Shown: piece after piece, positions 1 through 13,045 of the stretch | How positions within the stretch are numbered: position 1 is the stretch's first letter | Layout of the letters: each line of letters starts with the position of its first letter | Source of the DNA: Congeria kusceri | Lineage: Eukaryota > Mollusca > Bivalvia > Myida > Dreissenidae | NCBI GenBank assembly: GCA_027627225.1 | Contig: JAPFQT010000158.1 | Span: forward strand, 214,001-278,000 | Reading direction: 5' to 3' | Length of the DNA: 64,000 nt | Program-made: the position numbers and the translations under genes | The notes under the pieces: model-generated | What the model was told of the DNA's origin: nothing | Database searches by the model: none | Seen by the model: the letters and a program-made list of their open reading frames with translations, nothing else

Positions 1-60
1 AATACCAATAAACCTACCTTCGCCTGAAATGTGATCGCCCTTGTTTAAATGTTTAAACAA
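1..60 (-). pseudogene. LRAT-domain gene of monomer M0, N-terminal exon fragment at window edge
   Basis: Read on the minus strand, the first 60 bases encode KHLNKGDHISGEGRFIGI, the start of the LRAT-domain exon. The same stretch precedes the HHGIYLG motif in M2 at 40640-40706. The catalytic part lies outside the window to the left, so it cannot be said whether this copy is open. The M2 counterpart is a frameshifted pseudogene, which makes decay plausible here too. Family assignment rests on the match to M2 and on the GDHI motif that starts LRAT/H-REV107-type domains. Confidence 0.6.
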
Positions 61-1947
61 CTTGGAAAATAATTAACTATATATAATTAATAATGCACAT
101 CCGTTTTAGGATACGTATATAAACACATCAATAATCATGCACAACATATGACTTTATTCGCACGAGTCATATGCAAACTTTGTATTAATTAATTATTACA
201 CGAAACCTTAACAATACGAGTGCACGACTACAAAAAATTTATATATAACCTTATCAATGTTGTTCATAATAAAACACCATTTACACAACCATCGATTTAC
301 TACTGCTATTATTATGTAAAACCTATGAACGTGACCGCACAATAAATGCTTATAGTATTAACCGACGCACGTTTATCAATAATGTGTTTGTTGCCAAACA
401 CGACTACTGTGTATCTACGTAAGTCTCTGAAATACAGCATACAGAAATTAATGTTTTTTAATAACATTTATATGCAAGAAGACATTCCTAATCTCTAGTC
501 TGCACAGTGCACGTCTTATCTTTCATTACGTTTTTATATGTAGCCATCATATTTCATACATCAATAGTATGCATAAGTATACGTTCGGCCTTAATTTACA
601 TACGATACTTTTAATAATCGTCGCTGACTAACATTGTTTCCACTATGCGACACAATGTACACGTTTTGTCTAGTTAGATTTACCTATTAGCATTAAACAA
701 TAAAACAACTGATGTCTGAACATAAATGAAGACATATGGTTATTTGGTTATCTTGCTTTGGTTATACATTGACTTATTGTCCTTTGCACAGTCCATTTTA
801 AAAGTAAGAATCGTTATATAGATAACGAATCCATTAAGGTAAACACTACGATTAAAACAAATTCAACGTCGTTTTAAGCAGAATATCTTGACCCTCCCCC
901 CCCCCCACCCTATTTTCAGTAAATGGAATATCTTCATAATCACCTACTAGAAAATACAAACAGGTAACTATTAATTGGTGTTAATCATAAATCTACTTAA
1001 ACGACGATATTGAACAAGTGTGGTTTGCGAGTTTCAAATTCCCGTTTAATTACTTCATCTTACTATAAATTAGTTTTGTTTATTTTAGTGAGGATCTGAC
1101 ATACAATGACCATTCTAACTTAAACTGGAACTTGTGAAAAACAATCAGATAACCCTAACCCTAGTACACAGCGCATTAAGGCTTAAAATCAAAATGCCAT
1201 AGACGGCGTATACACAACTATAACGGTTTTTATTGTAGGCTCTTATAATTTAGTTGTTACATTTCTTGCACTTATATGGCTTCGTTAGAGTAACTGAGCG
1301 CTTATTTGACGCGTGCACATATATATAACTGCATTTAGAAACACTGTTGTCCTTTTTCACAAGGCACATATTTCGGTCACTTTTAATGCATACCGTTTAT
1401 CTGTGCATTAGGTTTTCATGTTTTAACGATGTTATTTGTTTTGTTACAATGATCGGGCGGACGGAACAAGCATTATTATTGTTAAACACCATGTTATAAT
1501 CCATCACCTAAGATATGTCGAGGGAACAAAACTAAACAACAACAAAATAAGGAGTTAAAAATATGTACTTTTATATTTAAAGTGAGTGAGTGCTGGAGAA
1601 GAATTGATGTGCAATATTAAATATTAAATTTCAATCACATTTTATAACATGTATTCCTATTAAACTCGTCACCCCACATTGGAAAGTATACATTGCTATA
1701 CATATAATGAAAATAACAAATATATAATAATTAATACTATGAGACAAGATATCCAACATGATAAAAAATGATTAGATTGTAGATATGTAGTTGAAATATA
1801 AAGTACATAACAATAAGACATAAGAATTACAAAATAGAATGCGCACTTGTGTTGTTCTTTTTCCTTAAACAAAATACAAAACGTATAATATTATGCACAG
1901 GTCAGACAAAGGGAACGTTTATTTAATTCTCCTTTCGTCCTTATGCC
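61..1947. other. Non-coding tail of monomer M0; no gene seen
   Basis: AT-rich sequence closely matched by 40707-42480 in M2. I see no open exon with splice sites, no RNA gene and no repeat beyond the segmental duplication itself. A short C-rich run lies at 896-907 and is shorter in M2. Confidence 0.6.
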
Positions 1948-2150
1948 TCAATGCCTTGTGTCCTTGTTGTAAGTTGCCACTATTTCAACTACTTTGGCCA
2001 TTTCTATAATTTTGGAATTGACCTGGTGGGATACAGGTTGACCAGTTTTACACTCTGTTGCGAAGTGTGCACAGTTTTTTGGTGACCAGGTTATAGGATC
2101 CCCATGCAGAAGGATTTGCTACATTATATGTCCTTGCAAAGTAATAACGT
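1948..2150 (-). pseudogene. LRAT-domain gene remnant, C-terminal half, frameshifted
   Basis: On the minus strand this reads NVANPSAWGSYNLVTK and then, after a one-base slip in an A run, NCAHFATECKTG and about 30 further residues to a TGA at 1948-1950. This matches the LRAT segment NPSKWGAYNLLSNNCEHF of the M1 gene, including the catalytic Cys of the NC motif. The N-terminal His motif is not found upstream, and the frameshift breaks the reading frame, so it is a remnant. M2 lost most of it: only the last bases before the stop survive near 42650-42690. It is a second LRAT copy within the monomer, separate from the one at the window edge. Confidence 0.7.
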
Positions 2151-2929
2151 GTATAACAAGGAGACGATACGAAAGAGAAAGAGCTTATGCATATGGTATA
2201 GATATGATTATACATTGACGTATTTAAACGAACCATCGTTAAGCTATGTTAAAACAGTTAAATTAAATTCCTTCTTCCTAGTGTCTTCCTAGTGTAACGA
2301 TTCACCGTAATGAAAAGTAAACACGCACACATAATTGCACATCGTTAATTAAGAAAACGAATAGGAATATAATTAATAATTATATGTGCCGACATGCATT
2401 AATTTACCAATTAATAAAGTATTAAAAGTATTTGAGTAACTAACATACTGCAAACAAAACGCATTAATTTTAAGAATGAGCTAGACACACTAGACACACA
2501 CAACCTTAAACATATGCATTCTTGAGAACAAACGCACACACAAAGAGTTAATCAATTAAAATATGAGCTTACTATCTTCATAGTAACTTAGTTTTAACTA
2601 CAGCTGAGCTTCGATGGTCAATCCTGTTCTATATTATTTGTTACCCATTTTCGTTGCTCAAAATTACACAATCAGCCAGGTGTCAGATAACTACCATAAA
2701 CAGATCTAGATGTGGCCTGTGCCCTTACATTTCTGACGTTCAACGTTCAAAGTTTACAAAAAAAACATTAACTATAACATACAAATCATAAGCAATTATC
2801 ATTTAACAATATTTACACTTTATTTGAGATCATTCAGTCATAAGTGTTATCTTGTATTTTGGCCACATGCTTCTTTTTGCATAATAAACGCAATATTAAT
2901 CATAAACAAGAAGGCCGTAAAATCCAAGG

Positions 2930-3300
2930 TCGCTCACCCGAGGGGTAGGCAAGTTTCATGTTGATAGGGCAACAAATGGGGCCTCTAGAGTGTTCACAAG
3001 CCTTTTCTTTAATTCGCCATGGTTAGCTAGTTATTGACCCCACATGACACAGTTTCGAACTCGACCAATATATTATAAGAGCAAGTGTTCTGATTAAGTT
3101 TTATGTTGATTGGGTGAACAATTTGACATCTAGAGTGTTCACAAGCTTTTTCTTCAATTTGACCTAGTGACCTAGGTTTTGACACCACATGGCATAGTCT
3201 CGAACTCGTCCGAGATATCAATGGAACACATTTTCTTGGCAAGTTTCATAAAAACCGATATGTCAATAAATGTGCACTATAGAGAGTTCACAAGGTAAAC
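2930..3300. repeat. Dispersed bivalve-type repeat, two units of about 146 bp
   Basis: Two diverged tandem units are seen: GACCCCACATGACACAG at 3035 and GACACCACATGGCATAG at 3181, each followed by TCGAACTCG and later by CTAGAGTGTTCACAAGC. The pattern is familiar to me as an abundant dispersed repeat of bivalve genomes, though I cannot name a library entry. It is in M0 only, since M2 has deleted this part. Confidence 0.6.
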
Positions 3301-3706
3301 AAGGCGATCACATAAAATAATACAATTACAGTAAGTCTTTATAAATAAATAAATATATATATATATGCTTTTGTTTTAGAACTTAAACAAGTTAAGTATT
3401 GTGTAGTGTTTAATGTTTAACGAGTATTTGTGTAGTAAGATTAAGGTAATAAAAAGTACTCGTTAATATGATGTTATGTTCGCATAATCAACTTATGTGA
3501 AATTCCGTCTTGAAACATATATTTAATATGCTGTTGTTTTGGCCTATTGATGGTATGGAGTTCTTGTTTATAATATAAATTCAGCTTTCCACAATTTGGT
3601 AAATAGGCTTACCCTAACACGCATGTAATTTCAAACAATACAATAAAATAACTCAACGTTCCTTGTTCGCACATCTTTCTGTTTTTCTTCTTCAAATATT
3701 TTGTTT

Positions 3707-3748
3707 TGCGGTGGTGATTGCAAAGCTTACAGCAATGAGTGCGAGTAC
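3707..3748 (+). pseudogene. Possible Kazal-domain exon remnant
   Basis: A short frame reads CGGDCKAYSNECEY and then a stop, resembling the Kazal core VCGNDGKTYANEC of the intact M2 gene: Cys, the G-K-x-Y turn, and N-E-C. The flanking cysteines expected on both sides are missing and no splice sites are convincing. It could be chance, but the spacing between Cys, Tyr and Cys fits and Kazal copies are frequent here. Confidence 0.35.
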
Positions 3749-4245
3749 GTTTAACTTATATTGCGTTAAGACGTATGTTAACATCGTGTTTTGAAATTGT
3801 ACGATCAAATGCAACTTCCTCAACTTTCATTTGAAATGTATGAACTAACAAATTAAAATATGCTCAGCATGAATTCGTATAGTATAATATTTTATGCTTA
3901 CTTAAGTGCGGGCCGTATTTAACGTCCTCCGTCAAATGCGACATATTGGTGTTAAGGTATTCAATAACAATATACATAACTGCATAATGTAAGCTGACGT
4001 CACTATTTCCTTTATTCGTGTGTTGAAAAGGATTACGAAGGTGAATCCACCAACAGACACTCACAAGGTTACCCAGTATATCTTTACATCTTAAAACAAT
4101 AAAGCTATTTTTAGTACAGCATATTTTCTCTCCAAGCGTCTTAAAACAGATCACCATATATTTTCCGATGGAAAGTGGTTAATTTACTAATTAATGTCAT
4201 AGTTTGGACCATCAACGGCCATGACTCTGACCCGTGACAAACTAA

Positions 4246-4312
4246 AGCTCTATATAATAAAAGAATGCATTTGATTCTTTGGCCATAATCACTCATTTCA
4301 CTAGCAAAGGTA
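4246..4312 (+). promoter_or_regulatory. Core-promoter-like segment with TATA box
   Basis: CTATATAATA lies about 30-40 bases before TAATCACTCATTTCAC and an exon-like end AGCAAAG/GTAAGG. A diverged but aligned version is present in M1 (about 30905-30970) and M3 (about 58575-58640). Preservation of the TATA box between diverged monomers suggests a real promoter. In M1 and M3 the next plus-strand coding trace is the LRAT fragment about 1.2 kb downstream. No transcript evidence is available. Confidence 0.3.
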
Positions 4313-5158
4313 AGGTTCTTTTTCGTACTACCGTTGAAGGGTTGAAATACAAATTTGTACGTACATATACCTGTGCCTTTAAAAACAGTGACAGCTCAAC
4401 AAATGGTCAACTACCATTACTTTCTATGCAATTCGTCATTCCAGAAAGATATTAACGGTATTCCAAGCTGTTTTTGACACTAACATGTACTTTAGCTTTT
4501 ATTGTTTTACAATTGTTTTACAAGTAAACTGTTACATAATGTTTAAAACAAAAATACATGAATTTTCTTTTCAATTTAATGAAATTTGTGGCGAACATAT
4601 TTTACTCACCTCTGGCATATTTCTGTTTAATATTGGCTACTTTTGCTCCGTTAAACCTCCATTCATCTAGGCTGCTTATGGTCAGTCAGTATGACAGACA
4701 AAAAACAAAGACATATGTTGTTTGCTTCACTATTCAACATTTGAAACGACCTTTTCATGTCAGAAATGTTTGCTTAGTGTATGAATTCAAACACGGAGTC
4801 GCGAATTATCAAATAACTTATAATTCATAAACGTGAGCAAATATTGCACAAGTTGAAAACTAAAGAAGACTCAAATGAACTATGTAAAAGGTGTCTATAC
4901 GACATATAATCTATCAAACATTTAAAAATACACGATGTGAAACACGCTGCGTGTCGAATTAACACTGCATATAGTAGATACTCTTATTAATCCCTAGTAG
5001 TATGATGTTATCATACTAGCTTCCCTTTTCCTTTTACTGTGAGCGAAGTAATTATGTTCGAAACGTAAACAAAATGTAGCTAACATAATATAAAAAACAA
5101 GTGTCCATGAGTGTTGTGTATGCCAAATTATCTTGGTTTATATTATAGTGATTATAGT

Positions 5159-5236
5159 GAATGTATTTGTATTGAAAAGGATCTCAAAACAAAACATGAA
5201 TGTATTTGTATTGAAAAGGATCTCAAAACAAAACAA
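5159..5236. repeat. Direct duplication, 39-bp period, two units
   Basis: Two near-identical 39-bp units beginning GAATGTATTTGTATTG start at 5159 and 5198. The segment is absent from M2, where about 290 bases around it are deleted. Confidence 0.8.
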
Positions 5237-5850
5237 ACACACTCAAAAATGAATATTCAAAGCGAATATATACTCTATTCGAATCGTACTTCGAAACCCA
5301 TAATGCATATTGTTTGCCTTCTCACTGAAAACCCATTGATCCGTATTGTAATGTTTTATAACGAAAACAATAAGTTATTGCGCAGTAAACTTAGAAAAAA
5401 CTTTAACAAACTAATATGCATCGTTTAGGCACCAAATATTTCAATGGTGTTTAAAATGCATATTCATACATGTCAAGCTATGTAATCTGTCCCTTTACAC
5501 CACGTATTACGGCTTCTTCCTGAGATGCACGACCATGATCTGTGATTCGTACTATATGATGCTAGGTCTTGAAATCTTGTCAACAAGAAGGGATTAAGCT
5601 AATCATTTTATTTACATTTCTATACACACATATATTCTAGAAAACAGATTTCATATGCCCCAGGAAAAAATCTATCTAATAGGAAAATAAAAAAAAGATT
5701 AAACAAATAAGAGGGCAACAAACTTGTTTTCCTGTTTACGAAACTTAACATTTATTACTTCGTTCAATGTTTGTCAAGGAAACAATAACAGCAAATAATG
5801 TATATTTGCAACTATTGACATTGGTGATCGACAGCTTATTAGCTGTTTAA

Positions 5851-5916
5851 ATAAAGGATGTCGTATCATAACAGAACTGAACAGAACAGAACAGAATAAC
5901 GGATGTCGTATCATAA
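5851..5916 (-). mobile_element. Tail-only retrotransposon insertion with 21-bp target-site duplication
   Basis: A 24-bp (CAGAA)-type repeat at 5872-5895 is flanked by 21-bp direct repeats starting ATAAAGGATG (5851-5871 and 5896-5916, one mismatch). The same structure in M2 (44407-44472) has perfect flanks. Read on the minus strand the insert is a TTCTG repeat, the same motif that ends the LINE insertion at about 16455. I infer an extremely 5'-truncated insertion of that LINE family, made before the segmental duplication. Confidence 0.65.
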
Positions 5917-6764
5917 TAATATGCTGTCTTAAAGGTTACAAAGCTTCAATAATGTTTGTTTCGACAAATACAATCGATTAGTTGACGTAATATATATTAT
6001 CAAAATATCTGATTTTCTGATTTTCGTAAATATACCTCAATATTGCCAGCTACAGCGTAGTATAATGTGTTTGCGCGTGTACGAGTATTGATAATATTGA
6101 TTACAATTATCAATAAATGTAGCATGTTATCTTTGACAATAGAAAACCATGTGTGTGTGTATGTGTGAGAGTGCTTTTTTGTTTTCAATATTTTATTTTC
6201 GCCACATCATGATTGACTTTACGCAATGAAATTTTCTTGGAACAGAACTTGTTCTTAAAAATGTAGAATGTTTCATAATTAAAACCGATACCAGGTACAT
6301 TATTTATTCTTTTAATGTAAAGTTTTAGGTATTTCCAGATTTTTTTATAACTGTACACTCCCAAAACGTTAATATTTGAGGCAAGTCGCATAATTTCGAG
6401 CGTTTAAGTATGCAACGTAGTAAGTAGATGTTATTTTGAATTATTTGAAGTACATACACATCGAAATTCTCTTAGCTTAGTTTCGTTTGTAAGGAAACAT
6501 TTATTACCGAGATTTCGGTTTGTGCTGTTATAAGTTAAATGAAATATCCTAGCAGTTGATAGCTGATGTTTTCTGGTTTTAGTTTTCTGTTGATGGGATA
6601 CTTGTGTAAAACATGTTAGAAAATCACAATTCAATTTTCTAAGTCACACACTTGTTTAAATTGATCAAAACTATAAAGCTCTAGTTCTTTAGTCGTCAAG
6701 GTGTTTTGCTAAGTCATAGAAAGCATCCATCATCGTTAAAGATATCCCTGTGTTTTTTGTTGTT

Positions 6765-6960
6765 GTTTTTGTTGGATCCATTGGCCAGCGAGCGTATGCC
6801 ATGGCGGTTCGTCCGACGTGCGTGCGTCTTTGCGTAAACTTAATTGCAACAATATCGCTTCTAAACCCGGTTGGCCAGTGTTTATGAAACTTCATAGAAA
6901 TGTTTCTTAGGTGGTTCTAAACCACCTAGCTCAAATTGTTCCGGTCCGCTGCACAAGATA
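6765..6960. repeat. Dispersed bivalve-type repeat (GTGCGTGCGTCTTTGCGTAA family)
   Basis: The stretch contains GCGTGCGTCTTTGCGTAA, then CTTAGGTGGTTCTAAACC and TGTTCCGGTCCGCTGCACAA. I recognise this order from an abundant dispersed repeat in bivalve genomes. M2 carries the same copy at about 45510-45700, and an inverted relative lies at 62880-63115. The open frames across it are incidental. Confidence 0.55.
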
Positions 6961-7615
6961 TAATTCAGTTAAAAAATATTTAAACGGCATCTCCTTCTAA
7001 ACCCAGGGGTAGATTATCAAATAATTTTACAGAGTGGTCCTCCTTTAACATTGCACACATGGTTCTTCTCCATTGAAAACCGTGGCCGTCATTGTTCCTT
7101 ATAGTCCAGGGAATGGGGACATTTTGGGGGAAATAATTAATAAAATAGATTTTGGTTGAATTGTGACCATTGACACGAGTCTTTTGACATATTAAAATTA
7201 TATTGCTGACCCATCGCGAAAATCCTGAATTTTGGGGGAAAAGCTCTAAAAATGATAAACGAAACTGTAAATTTTTGGAATTCGTCCCCTATGCTACTAT
7301 TTCTAAATATTTTGCCATAGATAATAAAAAAATAAATGAATATTTGGGAATAAATCCTTGAAAATGAGAAATAAAGGTGAGAGTTTATGTAATCCATCAG
7401 TTAATGATGTATGATATTTCTAAAACTGTTACATTAGACGTCTAAATGTTCATGTGCTCTTCTATGTTTATATTGAGAGTATGTATTGTTATTGGATTTA
7501 AATTATTCGTGCTCATTACCATATAATAAACTCATTGGAGCTAAGAAATAAAGATGTTATCATTAAAAGAATGGTAAAATAAAACAATACTTCCAAAAAT
7601 TTTCGATATTTATTA

Positions 7616-7769
<154 letters not shown>

Positions 7770-8308
7770 TTCAATCAGCTGAGGAAACTATAATTTATTT
7801 GTTATACACCACTAAGCAACATTATAAAAAACTGGCAACATTAATTTAATTCATTTTATCGTATATTTTTATCTCATATATATTTGTAAACACATTATTT
7901 CAACATTAGTGGGCTGCGTTCACCTGTTGTTAACAAGATATTACACACTTAATTTTGCAGCCAACGAAAATATTGACGCCTGACAAACTATTCTATCACC
8001 AACGTTCAAAATAGAATCTCTTTTTAAAGTAAACATATTTAGTTAAAAAATGTTTGATAATCCGACGATGAAAAAGTAAAGAAAAATCTGCAATTTTGAA
8101 TTTCGTTTTAACAGACAGACAGACAGACAATTTATTCAGACTTATACAACAGTACATCGTCTTCATACATAAATATAAACATTATTTCTGTCACGTAAAT
8201 AGGTATACAAAATAACATTATATACATAAAATATTCATTTCAGAATACAAATAAACACAATCGATGGCATCAACACTTAAGTTCTATCGAGGCGGTAATG
8301 AAATTTAT

Positions 8309-11300
8309 CTAAACAGTATTATTTAGGATCGCACTTCTTATAACAAAAGCTTCTTTGATATATTTACATATATTAGAAATTACTGATTTGTCACATGAAA
8401 TTAATAACTTGTGGTAATTATATACGGATGGGTTAATATAAAATATACGGTTAATATATTTCTTTCTTAAATCAGTGTAACAGCGGCATATACATATAAA
8501 ATGGTATTCATCTTCTAAATCAAAGTCATTACAACATAAACAATAACGTTCATTTCGTGAGATGTTATTTTGAGCATATCTGCCGGTTTGGATTCTCAAC
8601 GGGTGTGCAGAGACTCTTAATCTTACAAAAAATAAGCGCAGACATCTAGGGAGTAAGTCTAAATATGCTTCATATTCCAAAGAGGTTTTAAAAACTTTAT
8701 ACATATCTAATACAGAACTGTTATTAATTTTACCATACCACTCTTGTTTAAAATTGTCAACAAGTCTACATTTGAACTCATTAATAAAACTATTTACTTG
8801 CACAACGCTTGGATTTTCAAATACATAACCAAATCCATACTTATTTAAAAAATTTTGACATTCGAGACCCAATTTGTATAACATTTATTACAATCATTTA
8901 AAGCTTGTTTATAAACAATTTGCATTATGATATTTTTATTATTTATAATTTTAAACCAATATTTTAGAATTTTAACAAACCTGTTTACATACAAAGGATA
9001 TCTACCTAATTCTCCATAAACAGCAACATTACATGTATTTATTTTAACCTGTAGCAATCGTTTGCAAAATTTCAAATGTATGCGTTCAATATCATCTGAC
9101 TTTTCGAAACCCCATACTTCTGAAGCATAATTTAATATAGAACCCACGAAAGAGTCAAACAACTGACAGAATATTTTTGGTTTTATGTCAAATTCATTGC
9201 ATTTAAACAATAATATATTCATGGCCTTAAGGGCTTTACCAACCAAATGTTCCTGGTTTAGTTTAAAACTTCCAGTATAATTCAACACTGTGCCTAAATA
9301 GTTAAAGTTATCACCACTTCAATTTCATTGCCATTGTATGCCCATTTTTCATTTTCTTTTAATCCACCCCTTTTCCGAAATACCATTATTTTCGTTTTTA
9401 CCGTGTTAACATTTAGCCCCCAAGAATTGCAATATAAATATAAGTTATCTAAATGTGATTGTACTTCAGCAGGAGACTTGCCTAAAATAGCCATGTCATC
9501 GGCAAAAAAATAATAGTACAATCAACACAATATCATCTATATTCAAACCAGAGTTAATGTTATCTTGTAGGTAAAGTTCTAGATCTTCAACAAATAAAGA
9601 AAACAAAATCGGCGACATAACCTCCCCTTGCCTCAGTCCAACCGCATAACTAAAATAATCTGAATAAGATGTACATGATTTAACACGTGACTTAACATTC
9701 GCATACATATCCTTCACTAATCTAAGCAATTTGCCTTGTATACCAGACTTAAACATTTTTAACCATAATGCATTGCGGTATATACTATCAAAACATTTTA
9801 ACATATCGACGAATATAACATACAAACGTTTATTTTCATTTAAATAATTTTGTACAATCGACATCAATATATAAGTAGCATCAACAGTTGAATAACCTTT
9901 CCTAAATCCGAACTGCGCGTCCGAAATAATATTGTTTTCATTGTAGAAAGTTTCAATGCGCTTATTTAAAATCGTGGTAAATAATTTTTGAAAAGCAACT
10001 TACTAAAGTAATCCCTCTATAGTTATTTACATCATTAACATCACCTTTTTTATGCAAAGGGATTATAACCCCTTCTGTCCATTTATCGGGAAAGAAGCCC
10101 GATACAAAAATACCGTTAAACATATCGCACAAATGGTTAGATAAAATATCACTGCATTCAAGGAAATATTCGTTCAATATACAATCACTACCCGATGATT
10201 TATTTCGTTTTAAATGTTTTATTGCATAATTAACTTCTTCGACAGATATAGGTTTGTCAAGTTCAGGAAATACAGAATTTTCTAAGTTAAAATCATTATT
10301 TAAACAGAAATCTTCTGCTTCAGTATTACAAAAATCTGACATATTGCTACTAAGGTTTTCAAAAAACTTTGTAAATTCTTCTAGAGATATTTTATTTTTA
10401 ATGACGCTATTTTTTGATTGAAAAACCGCCAAAAGTCCCTTGGTTTGTGTTTTCTTAGATTTTCAATCTCCAACATTTTTTGCCTATAACAACAGGCTTT
10501 CTTCTTGCGTATTAAGTCCTTATAATACCTCTTACTTGTACATAAATGTTCTCTGTTTATATCTGTTTTACTCGAGTTAAAAATACGCAAAGCGTCATGG
10601 TACAAATTTCGTGCAGTATCGCACTCGTTATCAAACCATTCTGCCTTCTTTATACAGCTATTTAAATTGAAAATAGGGTTTGTTTTTTCAACACATGTTT
10701 TAGAAAATAACGGGTCTGCAACACTGCGAATGGTTTCAGTAAATCTATTCAACACGTCATTAATTGACGTTCTACTTGAATAATCTATATGTTGTACAAT
10801 AGTATTAAATACAGGTAACATAGAGATAATTCCTGAACGAAAATGCCCACATAACGCATCGTCCCATGTGTACTTAACGTCTGTGTAAGACTGATACTCA
10901 GACGAGACATTATTACATAATAAGGAAAAATGTAACGGGGCGTGATCACTCCATTCGTTAAAATCAGGCACGGTAAAATCAGATATACTTGAAAAGCTGC
11001 ATTCGTTTGCAAACAAATAATCAATGGCAGACGTACCGTTATTAGAATAAAAAGTTTGCTTACCGCTATTGCCTACTCTACCATTAACAATACGTAAACA
11101 TGTGGATTTACATAAATCTAGTAATTTTACCCCATGGCTATTAAGTGTACTATCTACTGAGGCCCTAATAGAGGCGTTATCAGGGCAGTAATCAGCGTCA
11201 TCGTCTACAGTATTAATTCTATCTTGTACAATATAATCGCATTTATTGCCAACTCTACTATTGAGATCGCCAGCTACAAAAATTTTACCAAATTCAGAAA

Positions 11301-11739
11301 AATTAGTAATATCATTTTCTAAGATTTCGAACAGATCTACATTAAATGTGTTATAAACTGGAGACTCATGCCCCCATATATAAGTTGCACAGATATAAAA
11401 GTCATCTGAAATATTAAAAAATGTGTGATCAAGTTTTAACCAGATAATTGTATCATAATGGTTTTTTACAATTTCTATTCCATCAGCTAATTCTTCTTTA
11501 ATATATATAACAATGCCACCACTATTTCTATGAGCTTTTCTATGTTGAAATTTTCTGAAGAAGTTAAAAGACAAATATCCACTTAAATTGATATCACTAG
11601 ACCTATTCGTCCAAGATTCATACAAAAAACATATATCATGGGAGCTCAAAATATTTACAAAGTTAGAAGATGACTTCTTTCTATCAGTCAGTCCGTTAAT
11701 GTTCCACGACAGGATCGATACTTCACCACCGCCGTGCTC
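8309..11739 (-). pseudogene. LINE ORF2: AP endonuclease + reverse transcriptase, frameshifted
   Basis: Starting directly after the ORF1 stop, the frame shows endonuclease motifs SWNINGL, GGIVIYIKEEL, AGDLNSR and SDHAPLHF (11739 to about 10900). The reverse transcriptase follows: GVIIPLHKKGD and NNYRGITL near 10050, GLRQGEVMSP near 9640 and the catalytic FADD near 9500. A Cys-rich end, CLCCN...DEYHFIC, lies near 8500. Frame breaks occur around 10400 (A run), 10000, 9520, 9290 and 8880, so no full-length protein is made. This is the enzyme that would nick target DNA and copy the element RNA. It is in the same frame as ORF1, separated by one TAG. Confidence 0.92.
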
Positions 11740-12746
11740 CTACTCGCGCACCGGGGTTCCGTCAATGTAGAGCGTGTCGTAGGCCAGGTACGCCCGTTTA
11801 CCCAGCCGCCTCGCCTCCTTCATTTTCGGCACCAATTGGCGCCTTTTCTGTATTACTTCCGGGGGAAATTGTTCAAAAACGCGGTACGCCGTGCCGTCAA
11901 GTTCCTTCCACCGTTTTCTTACCATTTCCCTGTCTTTAAAGTAGGTGAACTTGGCAACAACGTTTCTTATTTTGCCATGCGTCGGCGACCCCGGAGACCG
12001 GTGTACACGTTCAAACTTAATATAAGTTGCTACTTCCTGTGAAATCTTGAACGCGCTCACCAAATGCTGGCGCAGCTTTGCTTCGTCGTCTCCGGCGTCT
12101 CGTTCCCGTTTCCGGCGGCCTCCGGCACCGAAGTAAAAATTAAGTTATTTCGCATGGTTTGCGATTGTAGATAGCTGACGTCATCCCGCAGGGTTACACG
12201 CTCCTTTTCTAGCACCTGTACCCTCTCCGCTAGCTTCGCAGCATGTATATCTGCCCCTTCCACCTTATCCTCCAGGTACGATACCCGCTCATCCACCCTC
12301 TTAGCTCTCTCCTCATGCACCACCCACAGCCTTTTCATGTCCTTCTCAAAACTCTCCATGCGTTTCTCAATGGACTCTATGACATTCATTCTCGTTTCCA
12401 AACACTCTAAACGACCACTGACGGCCTTCAATAGCACCATTACGTCACGAATTGTGGGTTCAACACTACTTTCCGCCATTTTGGAATGTTCTCCTCCACT
12501 ACCGATCCCACTTTTAAGATTTCCGCTAATATTTATACTACCACTGGGACTACTTACAAATACACTATTTTCTAAATTGTCTACGCTATACAACACTGAG
12601 TTCGCCTTATTTAGAATATCACTTATTGAAACGTTACCGCTATCGGAGTCCGCTGACGGGCCTCTTTGTTTATGTACTTTGCTAACCTTAGGATCATTGT
12701 CACTACTGGTTCTTTCTTTTCTTTTCTCGTATCTCGCTTTCGGCAT
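11740..12746 (-). pseudogene. LINE ORF1: coiled-coil RNA-binding protein, one frameshift
   Basis: ATG at 12746. The N-terminal part is charged and serine-rich. A coiled coil with heptad-like spacing (VSYLEDKVEGADIHAAKLAE) runs to about residue 200, then NNLIFTSVPEA, the start of an L1-ORF1p-like RNA-binding domain. A one-base slip near 12065-12100 shifts the frame; the C-terminal domain continues as VSAFKISQEVA... to VRE and a TAG at 11740-11742. L1-type ORF1 proteins coat the element RNA and act as chaperones. Without the slip it would be about 335 residues. Confidence 0.8.
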
Positions 12747-13045
12747 CGTAATTCATAATGTTCCGATAGAGATCACTTTTGCACATACAATCCAGTTAGA
12801 ATCCAAGCAAAATGTTAATTTAAAACACAGTTATTTCGATAAAAAATTTTTTTATCCCGCTAAAAACATGCGACCGATCGCACCTAGATCACGTGACATA
12901 TCAATCTGCACATATTTTATCACAACGACATCAATTATTTAGTGTTTTCAGAGTCATATGAAGTAACAAGTCATTAATATACTTTGATTTCAATCTACTT
13001 GTTACGTATGTTGCTGTTGTTTCCTCCTAACCTCCTTTGCAACAG

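Larger units (their letters stand above)
8113..12906 (-). mobile_element. LINE-1st insertion: near full-length non-LTR retrotransposon, decayed
   Basis: The orthologous empty site is visible in M2 at about 46745, where GTTTTAAC joins TGCAC directly. In copy 1 the same bases are separated by this element. Read on the minus strand it has ORF1 (12746 to 11740), an endonuclease/reverse transcriptase ORF2 (11739 to about 8309), and a 3' end in a short TCTG repeat at about 8113-8130. Several frameshifts disable both ORFs. A target-site duplication is not evident. The C-terminal Cys-Cys-His-Cys knuckle and the simple-repeat tail resemble the second LINE in the window; I do not assign a clade. Confidence 0.92.

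Noticed and set aside
1150..1164. AACCCTAACCCTAG resembling telomere repeat
   Set aside because: Only two units and the rest of the context is ordinary; chance match.
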